64,000 nt of DNA from Diphasiastrum complanatum (Eukaryota; Streptophyta; Lycopodiopsida; Lycopodiales; Lycopodiaceae). Shown here one piece after another: positions 36,166-50,800 of this stretch. The position numbers and the translations under genes are program-made. Numbering within the stretch: the first letter of the stretch is position 1; the number at the start of each line of letters is the position of its first letter. The stretch covers positions 18,757,779-18,821,778 of the forward strand of contig CM055108.1 of assembly GCA_029204225.1 (NCBI GenBank), read 5' to 3'. Below the pieces are notes generated by a model. That model saw only the letters and a list, made by a program, of their open reading frames with translations. It ran no database searches and was not told the origin of the DNA.

Positions 36166-39100
36166 ATGATCTATATTGATTTGAACATGAATCTTGGTAT
36201 AACTCCAAGGTGGGCTCTATGCTTGTTGAAGGAACTTTTGCTCAAAGGTTTGGTGAGCATATCTGCAATGCAAAATGATGTGTCAATGTGCCTCAATTTG
36301 ATTTCACCTCTCTCTCACAAAGTGATGTGCAACTTCGATATGCTTGCTCCTTGCATGGAATATTGGGTTGTTGGAAAGGGCTTGAGCTGAAATGTTGTCA
36401 CACATGATCATAGGTATATTTTCTTCCATAATTATCTTTAGCTCCACTAGTAACCTCTTGATCCAAAGCACTTCCTTTGTTGTTGTAGTGAGCACCTTGT
36501 ACTCAGCTTCACATGATGAGAGTGATATAGTATCTTGCTTTTTGGAAAGCCAAGATATCAAGTTTCCTCCAAGATATATGACATAAGCACTTGTCAATTT
36601 TCGAAATGCTCTATCACTTGCAAAATCCGAGTCAGAATAACCAATAATAGAAAGAACTTTACTTTTATACAATAAACCAAAATCAAAAGTTGGAGATATA
36701 TATCTAAGCACTCTCTTGGCCTTTTTCCAATGATAAACTGAAGGGTTTTGCATAGCCTGGCTCAACTTATGAACACTAAAGCTTATGTCAGGTCTAGTTA
36801 TTGTGAGCCAAATTAAGGAGCCTATAAGACTTCTAAAAAGTGTGATGTCCTCGAAGGATCTTTCATCACCTTTGTTAGAGTCCTTTACATTTTGCTCCAT
36901 AGGTGTTTCTATACTCTTACAATTCAACATATTGAGCTTTTTTAACATTGAAAGAGCATCCTTAGATTGACATACAAAAGCTTTATCTTTAAGAAAGTCA
37001 ATCTCTAATCCTAGAATATAGTGAATTTTTCCAAGATCTTGCATCTTGAACTCTTTTCCAAGTGCAATCTTGGTTTCCTCAACTAACTTGATACAACTTC
37101 CTATCAGAATGATATCATCAACATAAATAAGAAGGATGACAATATCTTTATCAAAAAACTTGACATATAAGGAAGGATCATAGTTACTAAGATTAAATCC
37201 TAGTGACTCAAGAAAGGTGTTATGTCGAAAATACCATGACCTTGGAGCTTGTTTTAATCCATATAAACTTTTGAAGAGCAAGCAAACTTTTCCCTCATCA
37301 TGGATGAACTCAATAGGTTGATCCATATAGATCTCTTCTTCTAGATAGCCATTTAGAAATGCATTAGAAACATCTAGTTGAAGAATTTTCCAGTTGAAAA
37401 AACAAGCTTCTCTTTGAGATCTCCTTGGTGAAAAAATTCGAGGTGACTCCTCCTCAAATCTCGGCCCCATCTCTCCATGATGATCTTCAAGGGTGATGAT
37501 TGGAGTATCTTTGTGAGAATCTTTGAGCTCGGCCTTCTCAAGAATGTATTTTTGATCTTCATGGAATATCACATCTCTACTCTCAATTGTAGTTGAGGTA
37601 GAGGGAACATAGATTCTGTAAGCTTTCTTGTTCGATGCATATCCAACCATGATCCCTTTAACAGAATTAGAATCATCTCTTTTCCTTGTTTCCAAGGGCA
37701 TATTAACAAAGCAAGTACAACCAAAAACTCTAAGGTGATCTATCTTAGGTTTTTTCTGAAACAAGACTTCAAAAGGTGTTTTTCCAGCAAGAGCATTGTG
37801 AGGTAATCTATTGCACAAATAGTTTGCACAATTTATAGCTTCACCCCAATATTCAATAGGCAAAGAAGCTGCTACTCGAATTGCTTTAGCACATTCACAT
37901 AAAGATCTATTTTTCCTCTCAGCTACTCCACTTTGGGATGGAGAATAGGCACAAGAAAATTCTCTCTTTATTCCTTCACCTTCACAATAATTATGAAACT
38001 TGTTGGAGATATATTCACCTCCTCCATTGCATCTTAAAGCTTTATCTTTGCAAGAAAACTATTTTTCTACATAAGCTTTGAAGATAAGGAAGTGAGCAAA
38101 AACCATAGCTTTTTGAAGAAAGTAGATACAACCAAGGTATCTAGTAAAGTCATCAATAAAGGTGACAAAACATGTTGCACCACCAATACTTTTAGAAGAG
38201 AAAAAATGTACATCTGAATGTATGAGTTCCAATGGATAAGTAGTCTTTAAAGAAGATTTCTGATATAACTTTATGTGTGACTTTGCAATGGCACAAGCCT
38301 CACAAGGCTTGAAATCTTTAGAAAGAGATTTTGGAAGACCAATAGCCTTCTCCTTCTTAACCATAGAAGACATAGATGTAAAGTTAGGATGTCCCAACAT
38401 TCTATGCCACAGCTCCTCCTTAGATAACAAAGCAACTTCACAAAGGTTTGCATTCTCATAAGAATTCAACTTAAAAATTCCACCACATCTAGTTCCATCA
38501 GCAAGGATCTCATCTTTTCTCTTGATAAAACAAGTATTGGAGTTGAACTTTACATCACAACCATTATCAAGCAACTTTCCCACACTAATCAAGTTCTTTG
38601 TAAGTTTTGGAATGAAAATAACATTAGAAAGTGCAAGAAATTTTGAAGAAGCAAGTTTCAATGGAAGGTTGCCAATTCCTTCTATTGGACACTCATGATC
38701 ATTAGCTGTGTAAATAGATCTCTTGAGTCCTTTGAAAGGTAAGATTGAGTCAAATGACTCCTTTGAACAGCACATATGTGAAGAGGCTCCACTGTCTATG
38801 TACCAAGCTCCATCTTTCTTAAAAGGTGATGAAGAAAAACTGGACACCATAAGTGATCCTTCTCCATCACTTGCAATAGAATCTTCTTCAATCTCTTTGG
38901 AGAGATTAGCTTGCTTGAGTTGGTTTTTCTTCTTAAAGCAATTAGAGGCACAGTGCCCCTTTTTGCCACAGAAGAAACACTTCACTTTCTTCTTCTTGGT
39001 TTTGAGTTAGAGGGATGAGATGTTTCAACCTCTTCACCATCTTGATCTCGATCTTTGGCTTTGTCTTTGTTGTATGCTTGAGAGAATTGGTTCTTACTCC

Positions 39101-39742
39101 TTCCTTTCTGCTTGCCTTTGACAAAGAGGGCTTTGTCACTTCCACCATGTTCAAGTTTGTTCATCCTGGAGAGTTTATAGCTTTGTCTAAATTCTTCAGA
39201 AATAAGAATTCCTTGGAGAGTTTCTAGATTAGGTAACTCCTCCTTAATAGCAAAAGACTGAACAAGATTATCATAGTCATCTCTCAAGCCATTTAGTATG
39301 ACTTGAACTAGCTCAACTTGGTTAATGGTAATGCCAACACAGGAAAGCTCTCTATGTAAATCTTTAACTAGTTAAATGCACTCTCTTCACTTCTTTGAAA
39401 ACTTTGGAAAATCTGATTCCTAAGAGTGAGTATTCTAGAAGTATTCTTTGCTTCATAGATGGTCTTTAGTGCATCCCAAGCTTCTTTGGTTGTAGTGCAA
39501 GATCCTATCTCTCTCAAATTTTCATTAGATACATTCATCTTAATGAAATGTAGAGCCATTCTAGCTCTCTTCTTATATTTAGGAATTTCAACATGTGCTT
39601 GAGGCTCCTCCTCAACACCAAGCACAATATCCATAACATCCTAGAGAATCAAAACAGACTCCATTCTTAACTTCCAAATTGAGTAATCAGAATTGTGTTG
39701 TCTTTCACTAGCTTCTAGAAGATATCCTCCTTGAGATGTCAT
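36166..39742 (-). pseudogene. gag-pol of nested copia N
   Basis: Gag starts at ATG 39742 (minus; MTSQGGYLLEASERQ), is interrupted by a TAG after SVLIL, continues 39634-39368 (ALHFIKMNVSNENLREIG) and 39287-38982. Zinc knuckle CFFCGKKGHCASNC is near 38980 and protease WYIDSGASSHM near 38805. Pre-integrase has ELWHRMLGHPNFTSM and CEACAIAKSH. In integrase the catalytic Asp of the usual DNGGE is Asn (RCNGGGEY), and a TAG precedes it. At 37863-36304 the hinge (RRSQREA) passes in frame into LQLDVSNAFLNGYLEEEIYM, so the first ~100 residues of RT are deleted. YGLKQAPRSW, LLIYVDDIIL and RNase H follow. The tail (ADMLTKPLSK) is frameshifted. Confidence 0.92.
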
Positions 39743-40500
39743 TATAATGAAGACTTCTTAGTTATTGGATTGAGATATGTTTGAGCTTGTTCCTATCAGA
39801 CTTAGAGATGCTGCTCTCTTCACTATAGGTATTTTCAAAGTTGAACTACCTTCCTATGTAAAATACTTGCAACTATATCTGAGATGAATCTCAAATATTC
39901 CACAAGACAAGTTTTCTAGATCAGAGACAAAAAGTGGTTTGAGACACTTTGGCTGGTTTGAATTCTACTTTTGGCATGTGTGAAATGCTTCAAAAGAAAA
40001 CACTATTGACACTAAGAAGGCTCAAAGGGTGTTCAAATACTTCAAAATCAGTCTTGATCTATAGTTTCTTGTGTTGGATGCTCAAAACAATGGATTCAGA
40101 ACAAAGTATAATTGAATCAAATCAAAATGTTGTCACTTGGATTTTGGACCTATCCCTATCCTCTTTAAAAGCTTATAACTCTTGCTAGACACATGAAATT
40201 GATTTGATTTCAATTTTTATGAAAAGTACAGATTAAATGCTTTCCATCAAGCTATAACATTGCTATCTTTGGATCTATATGTAAGGAGAACAAAGGGATT
40301 GAAAAACTCTGATTTTCACACGTGCGGAATTCCAGAATTCCGTACTACCTCAATTCAGGTCTAAAAATTCAGTTCAAGTCCGATTTGATCCAAATACACT
40401 TCAGAGAAGGGTTAGAAAAAGTGCAAAACTGCTTTTTTGCTTGATTTAGCTCTCAGTTTCTTGTACAATCACAGATGTTAGCATGCAAAGCTTAATGTGG
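39743..40500 (-). other. Leader of nested copia N
   Basis: Lies between the PBS and the gag ATG. It contains TTTTCACACGTGCGG near 40314. No gene is seen. Confidence 0.7.
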
Positions 40501-40511
40501 CTCTGATACCA
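40501..40511 (-). other. Primer-binding site of copia N
   Basis: The reverse complement TGGTATCAGAG directly adjoins the 5' LTR end (TTTTGTCA). Confidence 0.9.
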
Positions 40512-41306
40512 TGACAAAATTTCTAGAATTCAGACGTGTGGGGAATGTCCACAAGTGTGAGTGATCTTAATTAAGCTTTGTGATTGGCATTATAACCTGA
40601 TTCTAGATTGATCAACAAAATCTAGTTCAGAAGAAATGGCTAATCCACAATCTAGCATGCTAATCAATAGAATATAATAGCTATGAATCAAAGAATGAAT
40701 AAAAATACAAGATTTCAATGCATGAGCATTAGCCTCAACACGAGTTCGAGAGAGAGAGCTAGAGAGATAACAACCGATATCTGTTTAGATCCAAAATGGC
40801 ATGGGATAGCTACAATACTTTGGTTCTTCATCATTGATTGTGTGGAGAGCTACACATATTTATGGAGTTTGAGGTAGCTTGAGGTAGAACCATATCTATC
40901 CACTCCAAAATGACATCTAAAGTGACATCTAGACTCTATGTGACTTCTGTCACTTGTCATGCATGAAATTCTACCAACTTTTTACAAGTGTACTAGTTCT
41001 AACTAGAAATGTCCAAATCATCATGCATGTGTCCATTAAACTTTGTGCATGCCTTGCATGTCACTATGGATCACTTACAATTATTGCATGTGAGTTGCCA
41101 CGAGTTTCTACAATCATAATCATGCTAATTCTATGTCTACAAACTATATGCAAATTGCATTTATCAAACTAGATAATACATAACCATGTAGCTTGAGTTC
41201 TATGTAGGCCAAACTTGGCATTTTGCATTAATAAGCTACATACTTGCATGGTACAACATTTGTAGCAAGCCAAGAAATCAATATGGATTGTTTTTCAATT
41301 TTAACA
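40512..41306 (-). repeat. 5' LTR of nested copia N
   Basis: 795 bp, TG...CA when read on the minus strand. It is the uninterrupted counterpart of 34862-36153. Confidence 0.94.
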
Positions 41307-43497
41307 GAAACTACATTGAGCATTTTAAACGTCTCAAAGTAGAATGTGTTGATGAAAATATCACCGAACGAATGGCCATAAAACTATTTTTAGTTGGATT
41401 GCCTAAAAACATCCGCCATGAACTCATACCAATTGACCTTTATGATCAACTTAAAGATGTGATGACAGATGCTATCCGTGAAGAAGACGAAGGTTTCGAC
41501 GATGACTTTGACCATCATGAAAAGAAATCTAAGAATCCGGACCGTCCTAATCACTCGAAGTCTGATAATATTGCTCAGTCTTTTGAACTTCTACATCAAA
41601 TGGAAACCTGGCAAAAAGCTCAACAATCTCATATGGATAAACTCACTTTCGATTTCCAAACTGCCATGAGACAGACTGTTGAGAAATCTTTTCCAGCAAG
41701 GGAAAATGTCTGGTGTCCAACCTGCTCACAGCATCACACTGCTAATGAATGCCCTCAGCTGCGAAGTCATTTCCCAGTAGCCACCAGACCCATCATCTAT
41801 CAAGCATACTGCCCTTGCCCGCCACAACAACCTGTGCCATGACCAGGGGTTTACCACCCACGACCACCTGCACCAAATCAATACCCATTCCCACGTCAAC
41901 AGTTTGTTGTTAACCAACCTGCCCCACAAAACGCCGTCTATTATCTTGATCCGTATACCATCGATCCGGCCACCTACTATGTGGAAGACAATACTCAACC
42001 ACAGTACTCTACTGAAATGGTTGTTTATTATACCGATGATTCTAATGCTCAACCAGTGAATCCCAATACCCGAGCTTACAATCCAAACCAAGTTGTCTTT
42101 GCCACACATCAACTACCCGCAATACGAGGATGTTTTATCTGTGCAGGTAAACATCCTAGTATTCGCTGCCCAAGTAAACTTCATTTTCCTCCAGCTTGTG
42201 AAAACAATGGTATTGAACTTCACGTGAAGGACTGCCCATCCCGATCTAAGTTAGCCGCTCCTGTCTGTTCAGTGCAAGTAGAAACCTTACCCATCGAAAC
42301 ACATCCTGCTTGGGTCTACCAACAATCTTCCTCTTCCCATAAAGTACCTCACAAGCCCTTTGAAAGCAAAACCCTTGAAGGTACTAAAGTTTGGGGCGAT
42401 TTACTCCAAGCCAATGTCACTCTTTCTTTCCATGTACTTTGGAGGCATGCTGGCCAATGGAAACAATAGATCTAATCCAATAACACCACCACTACTGACG
42501 AGTTGCCTGAAATGCCCTTACATCTAATCAATCCACTCAACGAACGAGGCAACATCAAAATCCCAGCTACCCATCATCAATTCGGTGAAGTTTTAGTAGT
42601 ACTCGATGGAGGCTCCGGGGTTAATATCATTTTCACATCCCTTATGATGGAATGGAATCTGAGAGACAAGCTGGCCAAACCCACTTGCCAGCTTCGGATG
42701 GCTGATCAAAGTGTGGTCCGACCTACCGGTTTCCTTCCGCACGTGCTGATCAAACTAGGAGGTCTCAAGTTTTTTGTTGATCTCGTAGTACTTGATATTC
42801 CCAATAAGAACTATTCTTATGAATTACTACTTAGTCATCCGTGGCTCACCAATGCAAGAGCTGTTCATGACTGGAGCAAAGGCCGAGTTACTTTTGGAAA
42901 TCGTGACAGTTCTATCACCATTGATTCAATGGGTAAACTCAAACCTGCATGCATTCATGACGAAGGGTCCTCAACCACCAACTCAGTATTTGAGCCATAC
43001 CAGTCTAGCCACAGAAAAGGTCATTATGTTAAATCTACTGATATCATAAACTGGAGTCACAGTCTAGCTACTCTTGATTGTGTGAATGCCGATTATTGTG
43101 CTCAGCATCAAGATAATTGTACCTCTCCACTCCCGATCGATCACGACCAATTACCTGATCTGGATACACCTACCATCAATATCAATTTTATTAATATTCT
43201 TCCACACCATGATGAACTGCTAAATGTTGCATGGCTACCTACTAATGAATCAAATGATTTATTTATTGATGATGAGAATGTCTTATGAATTCAGAATTGC
43301 CCAAAAGATATGGACATTTCTGATATTCAGATCCTCAACTATATGGAGACACTCCCACATAGGACCTATCCGCAACATGCTTCCAAGGTGGAACCAGTTG
43401 CCAAGGTTGCAATTGAAAAGCCTGAGACAAAATTATATCGTTCCAAACGCCCACACTATCCATGGGATCTCTGTGAGGAGGACATTATCTTACATGA

Positions 43498-43500
<3 letters not shown>
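41307..43500 (+). pseudogene. Gypsy gag (3' part) and protease
   Basis: A single reading frame continues the gag from 34861, broken by stops (41840, 42470, 42476, 43286) but by no frameshift. Gag has NYIEHFKRLKVECVDE, an acidic stretch, then two zinc-knuckle-like motifs with CX2CX3HX4C spacing (CPTCSQHHTANEC near 41720; CFICAGKHPSIRC near 42130), one residue shorter than the usual CX2CX4HX4C, with a Pro/Gln/Tyr-rich linker between. Protease has VLDGGSGVNII near 42600 and LLLSHPWLTNARAVHDW. The product ends in CEEDIILHEGGG. RT, RNase H, integrase and the 3' LTR are missing. Confidence 0.88.
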
Positions 43501-45510
<2,010 letters not shown>

Positions 45511-45653
45511 TGAGTAGAAGCTTAAATAATAATGAAATAGCTTAAACTTAGATTTAGAACTTAGACTTAGAAAACTTAAGATAGAAATATTTTATCTTAC
45601 GTTTTCCCTAAGTTAAGAAACTTTGAAGTTCTAAATCCTAAGTTAGAAGTTCT
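45511..45653 (+). repeat. Gypsy LTR fragment
   Basis: Matches the first ~143 bp of the gypsy LTR at 33752 (TGAGTAGAAGCTTAAATA start) and then switches abruptly to copia protease sequence. Confidence 0.85.
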
Positions 45654-46382
45654 AGAAGATTCACTCATGATGTCAAGTTTCTCATCTTCAAGCTTAAGAG
45701 GTGAAGACCCTTGGTGGATAGATAGTGGGGCTAGCTCCCACATGACAAGTAAGAGGGATTATTTCTCAAACTTATCTAGCTATGATGGACCTATCAAGTC
45801 AATTTTTACAGCAAATGATTATGCTTGTAAGGTAGAAGGCATAGGACCCACACCTTTCTGCTTGAGATCTTCAAGGCTATTTTTTAGTGTGTGCAGGCTA
45901 AGTCAATATATGCAAGATCCATTAGTGATACATTGGAAAAATGCTAAAAGGATCTTGAGATACATCTCGGGTACTCTAGATCATGGAATTCTCTATAGAG
46001 GAGATGTCATTGATTTGGATGCCTTTAGTGACTCGGATTTTGCAGGTGACAAAAAGGGATAGGAAGTCCACAAGTGCCTATGCAACATTCATTGGTGGAG
46101 GAGTAGTTTCTTGGTTGTCAAAGAAACAAAAAACCATCTCACTTTCTTCAACCGAAGTCGAGTATAAAGCTCTCACCACTACAACAAAGGAGCTATTATG
46201 AATCAATAGGCTACTTATGGAGGTGAAAGTCATGAGTTTAGATGTTGTTCCAATTCTCTACAATGACAACATCTCAGCCCAACACCTTGCAACCAATCCA
46301 ATCTTCCATGCAAGGTCAAAACATATTGAGATCTCTAATCATTTTGTGAGAGAGAAGATGCAATCATAGGAGATATCTTTGG
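45654..46382 (+). pseudogene. Old copia O, left part: protease joined to RT end and RNase H
   Basis: PWWIDSGASSHMTSKRDYFS is the protease. After PTPFCLRSSR the frame passes directly into FSVCRLSQYMQDPLVIHWKN, the RT tail, then RNase H (FSDSDFAGDK, a frame shift, then RKSTSAYATF, SLSSTEVEYKALTTTTKE, HARSKHIEI). Integrase and nearly all RT are deleted. The sequence stops at the TTTGG target site of the intact copia and resumes at 52543. Confidence 0.9.
46378..46382 (+). repeat. Target-site duplication, left
   Basis: TTTGG, identical to 52538-52542. Confidence 0.95.
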
Positions 46383-46720
46383 TGTTAAAAATTCACAATT
46401 CTAGCTTGACTAGTTTTGGTCATATGACTTGTAAATAGTTAGATGGTCATGATGTGGCTTGTCACACGTGCCAAATAGCATAGGATTCCATTCATAAGGA
46501 TGTTCTCAAGTAGACCTAAGTGTTAGAACCTTTGGAATGAGTCCAAATTATGCTTAGATACAAGGGAGAAAAAATAGGAGCTATTTTTGGTAATTTTTGC
46601 ATTGTTGAGGGATCTCCAAGATTCCAACCCTAACTTGGTAGGGATGAAAGATCCACCAAAATTAGCATTAGGGATAGGTTTAGGGCTACTCATACCTGCC
46701 CAAAACCGTGATGGATCATG

Positions 46721-46729
46721 TATATATAG
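46721..46729 (+). promoter_or_regulatory. TATA box of element I 5' LTR
   Basis: TATATATAG. The same site in the 3' LTR is 52194-52202, where it could drive readout into the flanking sequence. Confidence 0.7.
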
Positions 46730-46894
46730 GTGATGATATCTCACCAAAATCAATCAAGCAATTTCATGATTTTTCTCTCATAATGGTGCAATTGCTCTCT
46801 ATGTTCATAATTGTTTGAGTGCTTGTGATTACTAATGATTATAGGATTGAATGTAGGTCTGGTGTACAGTACTCAGACTGTGGGAGGCCGTACT

Positions 46895-46908
46895 TTCACA
46901 CGTGTGAA
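46895..46908. promoter_or_regulatory. G-box palindrome in element I LTR
   Basis: TTCACACGTGTGAA is a perfect 14-bp palindrome around CACGTG, the core bound by plant bHLH and bZIP factors. It is repeated in the 3' LTR at 52368-52381. It lies downstream of the TATA box, so it would be in transcribed DNA. Confidence 0.6.
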
Positions 46909-47064
46909 GCCTTCTTCAAGGATTTGGGCCATTTAGTGAGGTTCAAGCATAGATTTTTGATGGATTTTGATGGTTCAACTTGTGCTAATCTTATGAAATC
47001 ATAATCTATTGTTTCCCTCATCATTTCAAGTGTTTTAGGATCCTTATTTGCTGTAATTTTTACA

Positions 47065-47077
47065 TGGTATCAGAGCC
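47065..47077 (+). other. Primer-binding site of element I
   Basis: TGGTATCAGAGCC, an exact plant tRNA-Met-type PBS directly abutting the LTR. Confidence 0.95.
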
Positions 47078-47875
47078 TAAAGGCTGAAATGAGCTAAATC
47101 CTTGGTTTTCATTCAATTTGATCACAATTTTTTATCTAAATCTTGTGTACATTGGATCTTAGCATCTAGTATTGATTCTAGAACTCAAAGTGAGTCAAAT
47201 ACATTGGAGATTGGTGTTGTGTGACTTCATTTGCAGGTGTTTAGGTGTCTAAAGCCAGAGGCAAAGTTGAATTCAATTCACATTACCAAGATAGCAAGTT
47301 TTGCTTGCTCCAAGCATTGATTTCTAAGCGAGTTTTGGAGGTGATTTCATAGAGAAGGCTTTCTAGCATTCAAGGAGAGGGAAGATCAGAGTTTTGGGGA
47401 CTCTTCAAGGCTGTTCTAAGGTGTAGTAGACACCTCCTAAAGTGATTTAGGTTCAGTCCAACCATTGCTTGACTTATGCACCAAATTAGATCAATTTTTC
47501 ATCAATTTTGATCATTTTTTGCTTGTGATTGGATAGTAGATTGTGTTGCATCCTCATTAAGTTCCATTTAGATCTTTTACAAGTGATTTTGGAAGTATAT
47601 TAGGTTGCTGAAATTCACTCTTGATCAGATCATTTGGAAGCTTTAATGTTCTTTATAGAAAGAGGGGCAATTCTACTAGTATTGTCTACTTCAATCAAGC
47701 AAGTGCATTGTTTCTAGTATTCTATGATTTGATTTTGTTAGAGATCATTCTTAGATCTTTATAGGAAGTCTATTACTGATCTTTTCAGGTCCCTAAGAAG
47801 TGGTATAAGGTAGACCTTCAATCAAATCAATAGAAGTAACCTTCATTTGTGTCAAGTCCTTGATTAGGAGACTAG
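47078..47875 (+). other. Leader of element I
   Basis: About 0.8 kb between PBS and gag ATG, without a long reading frame. It is the likely packaging-signal region by analogy with other copia elements. Confidence 0.7.
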
Positions 47876-50800
47876 ATGGCATCTATAAATGCATATCTTT
47901 TGGATACTAATGAAAGGCTCAACAAAACTAACTATTCCATATGGAAAGTTAGAATGGAATCTATCATGATCATGCAAGATCTGATGGAAATTGTAAATGG
48001 TAAGGAGGGTGAACCTATTCATCCTCAAGAAAAAGCCAAATACATCAAGAGGTGCAATGTTGCACTACATTGCATAAAAATGAATGTTGCAAATGAACTC
48101 TTAAGAGAGGTAGGAGATTGCACTTCAGCTCAAGATGCTTGGGAGACTTTGCAAAAGGTATATGAATCCAAGAACCAAACTAGAATGTTAGCTTTGAAGA
48201 ATCAAATCTATAGAAGCTATCAAAAGAAAGGAGAGAGTGCACATACTTTTGTCCTAAGAGTAAAGGAATTGAACAAAGAGCTAGCCTTTATAGGTGACCC
48301 TATCAAGGATGAAGAGCTTGTTCAACTCATATTGAATGGACTAAGCTTTGAATTTGACAATTTGGTTCAGGGATATGCAATTATGGGTAAGCTACCCATA
48401 CTTGAAGAACTCCAAGGCACGCTCATGGCCGAGGAATCAAGAAGGAGCCAAATGCAAGAGAGGATGGATAGGCTTTCCATCCAAGGTGGAGATGACCAAG
48501 CTCTCTTCACCAAAGGCAAAGGCAAGTCCAAAGGCAAAGGATCAACATTCAAGAAGTCTACAAAGCTTGAGGATCAAGAAGGACCCCCAAAGACAACTCC
48601 ATCAACCACCAAAGTCAAGAAGGACAAATCAAAGGTGAAGTGCTACTATTGTAGCAAGATGGGGCATTATGCCTCGGAATGCTTCAAGAGGAAGCAAGAT
48701 CAAAGCCAAGCCAACATGAGCAAAGAGGAGGAGGAGAGTTCACATGAGGACTCTCTCATGATGTCCATATTTTCTTCAACAAGCTTCAAAGGAGAAGATC
48801 CTTGGTGGATTGACTCGGGTGCTAGTTCACACATGACTAGTAAAAGGGAGTTTTTCTCTTCTCTCTTATCTTATGATGGACCTATAAAGTCTATCTATAC
48901 AGCAAATGATGAAGCTTGTAAGATTGAAGGAGTTGGTAGCATTCCCCTTTGCTTAGGATCTTCCAAAAAGATCAACATAGAAGGTGTTTTGTACATTCCT
49001 ACAATAACAAAGAATCTACTAAGTGTTGGCCAAATGGTAGACAATGGTTTCAATGTTGACTTTGCTTCAAATGAATGTTTCATCAAGAAGAAGGGTAAGA
49101 TAGTGGCTAAGGGCACTAGACTTGGCAAACTATATAAGCTGGATGCATTTGTGGATACTAATGTTGTCATGTTGGCCGAGAAGAGCAAGATATCTACCTT
49201 TACTTTATGGCACAAAAGACTTGGACATGTCAACTCGGGTTCCATGGAGGCTATGATCAAGGAGGAGTATGCTTTAGGCCTACCAAGGTCTATTGGGAAG
49301 GAAGACAAGGTTTGTGAAGCTTGTGCCTTATCCAAGGCACATAAGAAGGTGTTTCCTAGCTCCATCACAAAGTCATCTCATCCTCTTGAACTCATACACT
49401 CGGATGTGCACATTGCTAGCACCAAATCTAATGGAGGTTCATCCATGTTTTTAACCTTCATTGATGACTACTCAAGATATTGTTGGGTGTTCTTACTTTC
49501 CTTCAAGTCTCAAGTATTTGATACTTTTGTAAAGTTCAAGTTGTTTGTGGAAAAGCATCATAATCATAGCATCAAGATTCTTAGAAGTGACAATGGTGGA
49601 GAATTCATCTCCAATGAGTTCAAGGCCTTTTGTGAGGAGGAAGGGATCAAGAAAGAGACTTCTTGTCCTTACACTCCTCAACAAAATGGAGTTGCTGAAA
49701 GAAGGAATAGAACATTATGTGAATGTTCTAAGGCTTTAAGATTAGATGCTTGTTTGCCCAAATCCTTTTGGGGTGAGTCTCTTGTATGTGCAAACTACTT
49801 GATGAATAGGGTGTCTTGCAAAGCAATTGAAGGCAAAACTCCTTATGAGATGTTGTATGGAAAGAAACCCAATCTTAATCACTTGAAAGTTTTTGGGTGT
49901 ATATGTTATGTGCATGTGCCATTGGAAACAAGAACCAAGGAGGATCCATCTTCCACAAGAGGGATCATGCTTGGATATGCAAGCTCAAGCAAGGGCTACA
50001 AAGTCTATCTCCCATCCTTGAACAAATTTGTTGTTTCAAGGGATGTCATCTTTGATGAACATCATATGCATATGCTTGAAGAAGGCTCAAGTGCTCCAAC
50101 AATCAAGAAGAATATGGCCGAGGAGCAAGATCTTGGTTTTGAGGAGGAGCTCATGGAGGAGCAAGCACCAAACCCACCTATCACACCAAGGAGATCTTCA
50201 AGGGCAAAAGTGGAGCCATCAAGGCTCACATATCAAGGCAAAGGACAGCAAGTTGAGGGTATCTCATCCACTTCTTATTCTTTATCTAGTTTTGAAGAAC
50301 CGTCTAATGTTGAAGATGCATTGAACTCCAAAGAATGGTATAAAGCTATGTTGGATGAGTATGATGCCTTGATTGAGAATGAAACTTGGTTGCTTGTTGA
50401 GAGACCTCAAAGGAATGTAATAGGATGCAAGTGGGTCTTCAAGCTTAAGTTGAATGCAAATGGGAGTGTTAACAAACATAAAGCAAGATTAGTTGCAAAA
50501 GGTTATGCTCAAGAGAGAGGGATAGACTATGAGGAAACTTTTGCACCCGTGGCCAAGATGGTCACAATAAGACTAATCATTGCACTTGCATCACATTTTG
50601 GATGGATTCTATGTCAAATGGATGTCTCTAATGCTTTCTTGAATGGTTTTTTGGAAGAGGATATCTATATGGAGCAGCCACAAGGGTTCATCAAGCATGG
50701 AATGGAGAACAAAGTATGCCATCTCCAAAGAAGCATCTATGGCTTGAAGCAAGCCTCAAGATCTTGGAATTCAAGACTACATTGCTATCTTATTTCACTT

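Larger units (their letters stand above)
34862..41306 (-). mobile_element. Complete but decayed copia N nested in gypsy gag
   Basis: Bounded by target duplication GAAAC (34857-34861, 41307-41311). The LTRs are 34862-36153 (1292 bp, including a 487-bp insert plus its 10-bp duplication) and 40512-41306 (795 bp); without the insert both are 795 bp. The first base of the left copy reads AG instead of TG. The PBS (TGGTATCAGAG, minus strand) is at 40511-40501. The polypurine tract AGGAGGAG (minus) adjoins 36153. The two LTRs differ at many scattered sites, so this insertion is much older than the intact copia at 46-52 kb. Coding capacity is broken. Confidence 0.95.
46383..47064 (+). repeat. 5' LTR of element I
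   Basis: GTCACACGTGCC lies near 46461, the TATA box TATATATAG at 46721-46729 and the palindrome TTCACACGTGTGAA at 46895-46908. Transcription would be expected to start about 30 bp after the TATA box. Confidence 0.97.

Noticed and set aside
46523-46753. 76-codon minus-strand frame in the 5' LTR (and its copy at 51996-52226)
   Set aside because: It is identical in both LTRs because the LTRs are young duplicates. It crosses the LTR promoter and has no known domain.
48348-49739. Shorter frames on both strands within the intact copia ORF
   Set aside because: They are shadows of the 1321-codon gag-pol frame.
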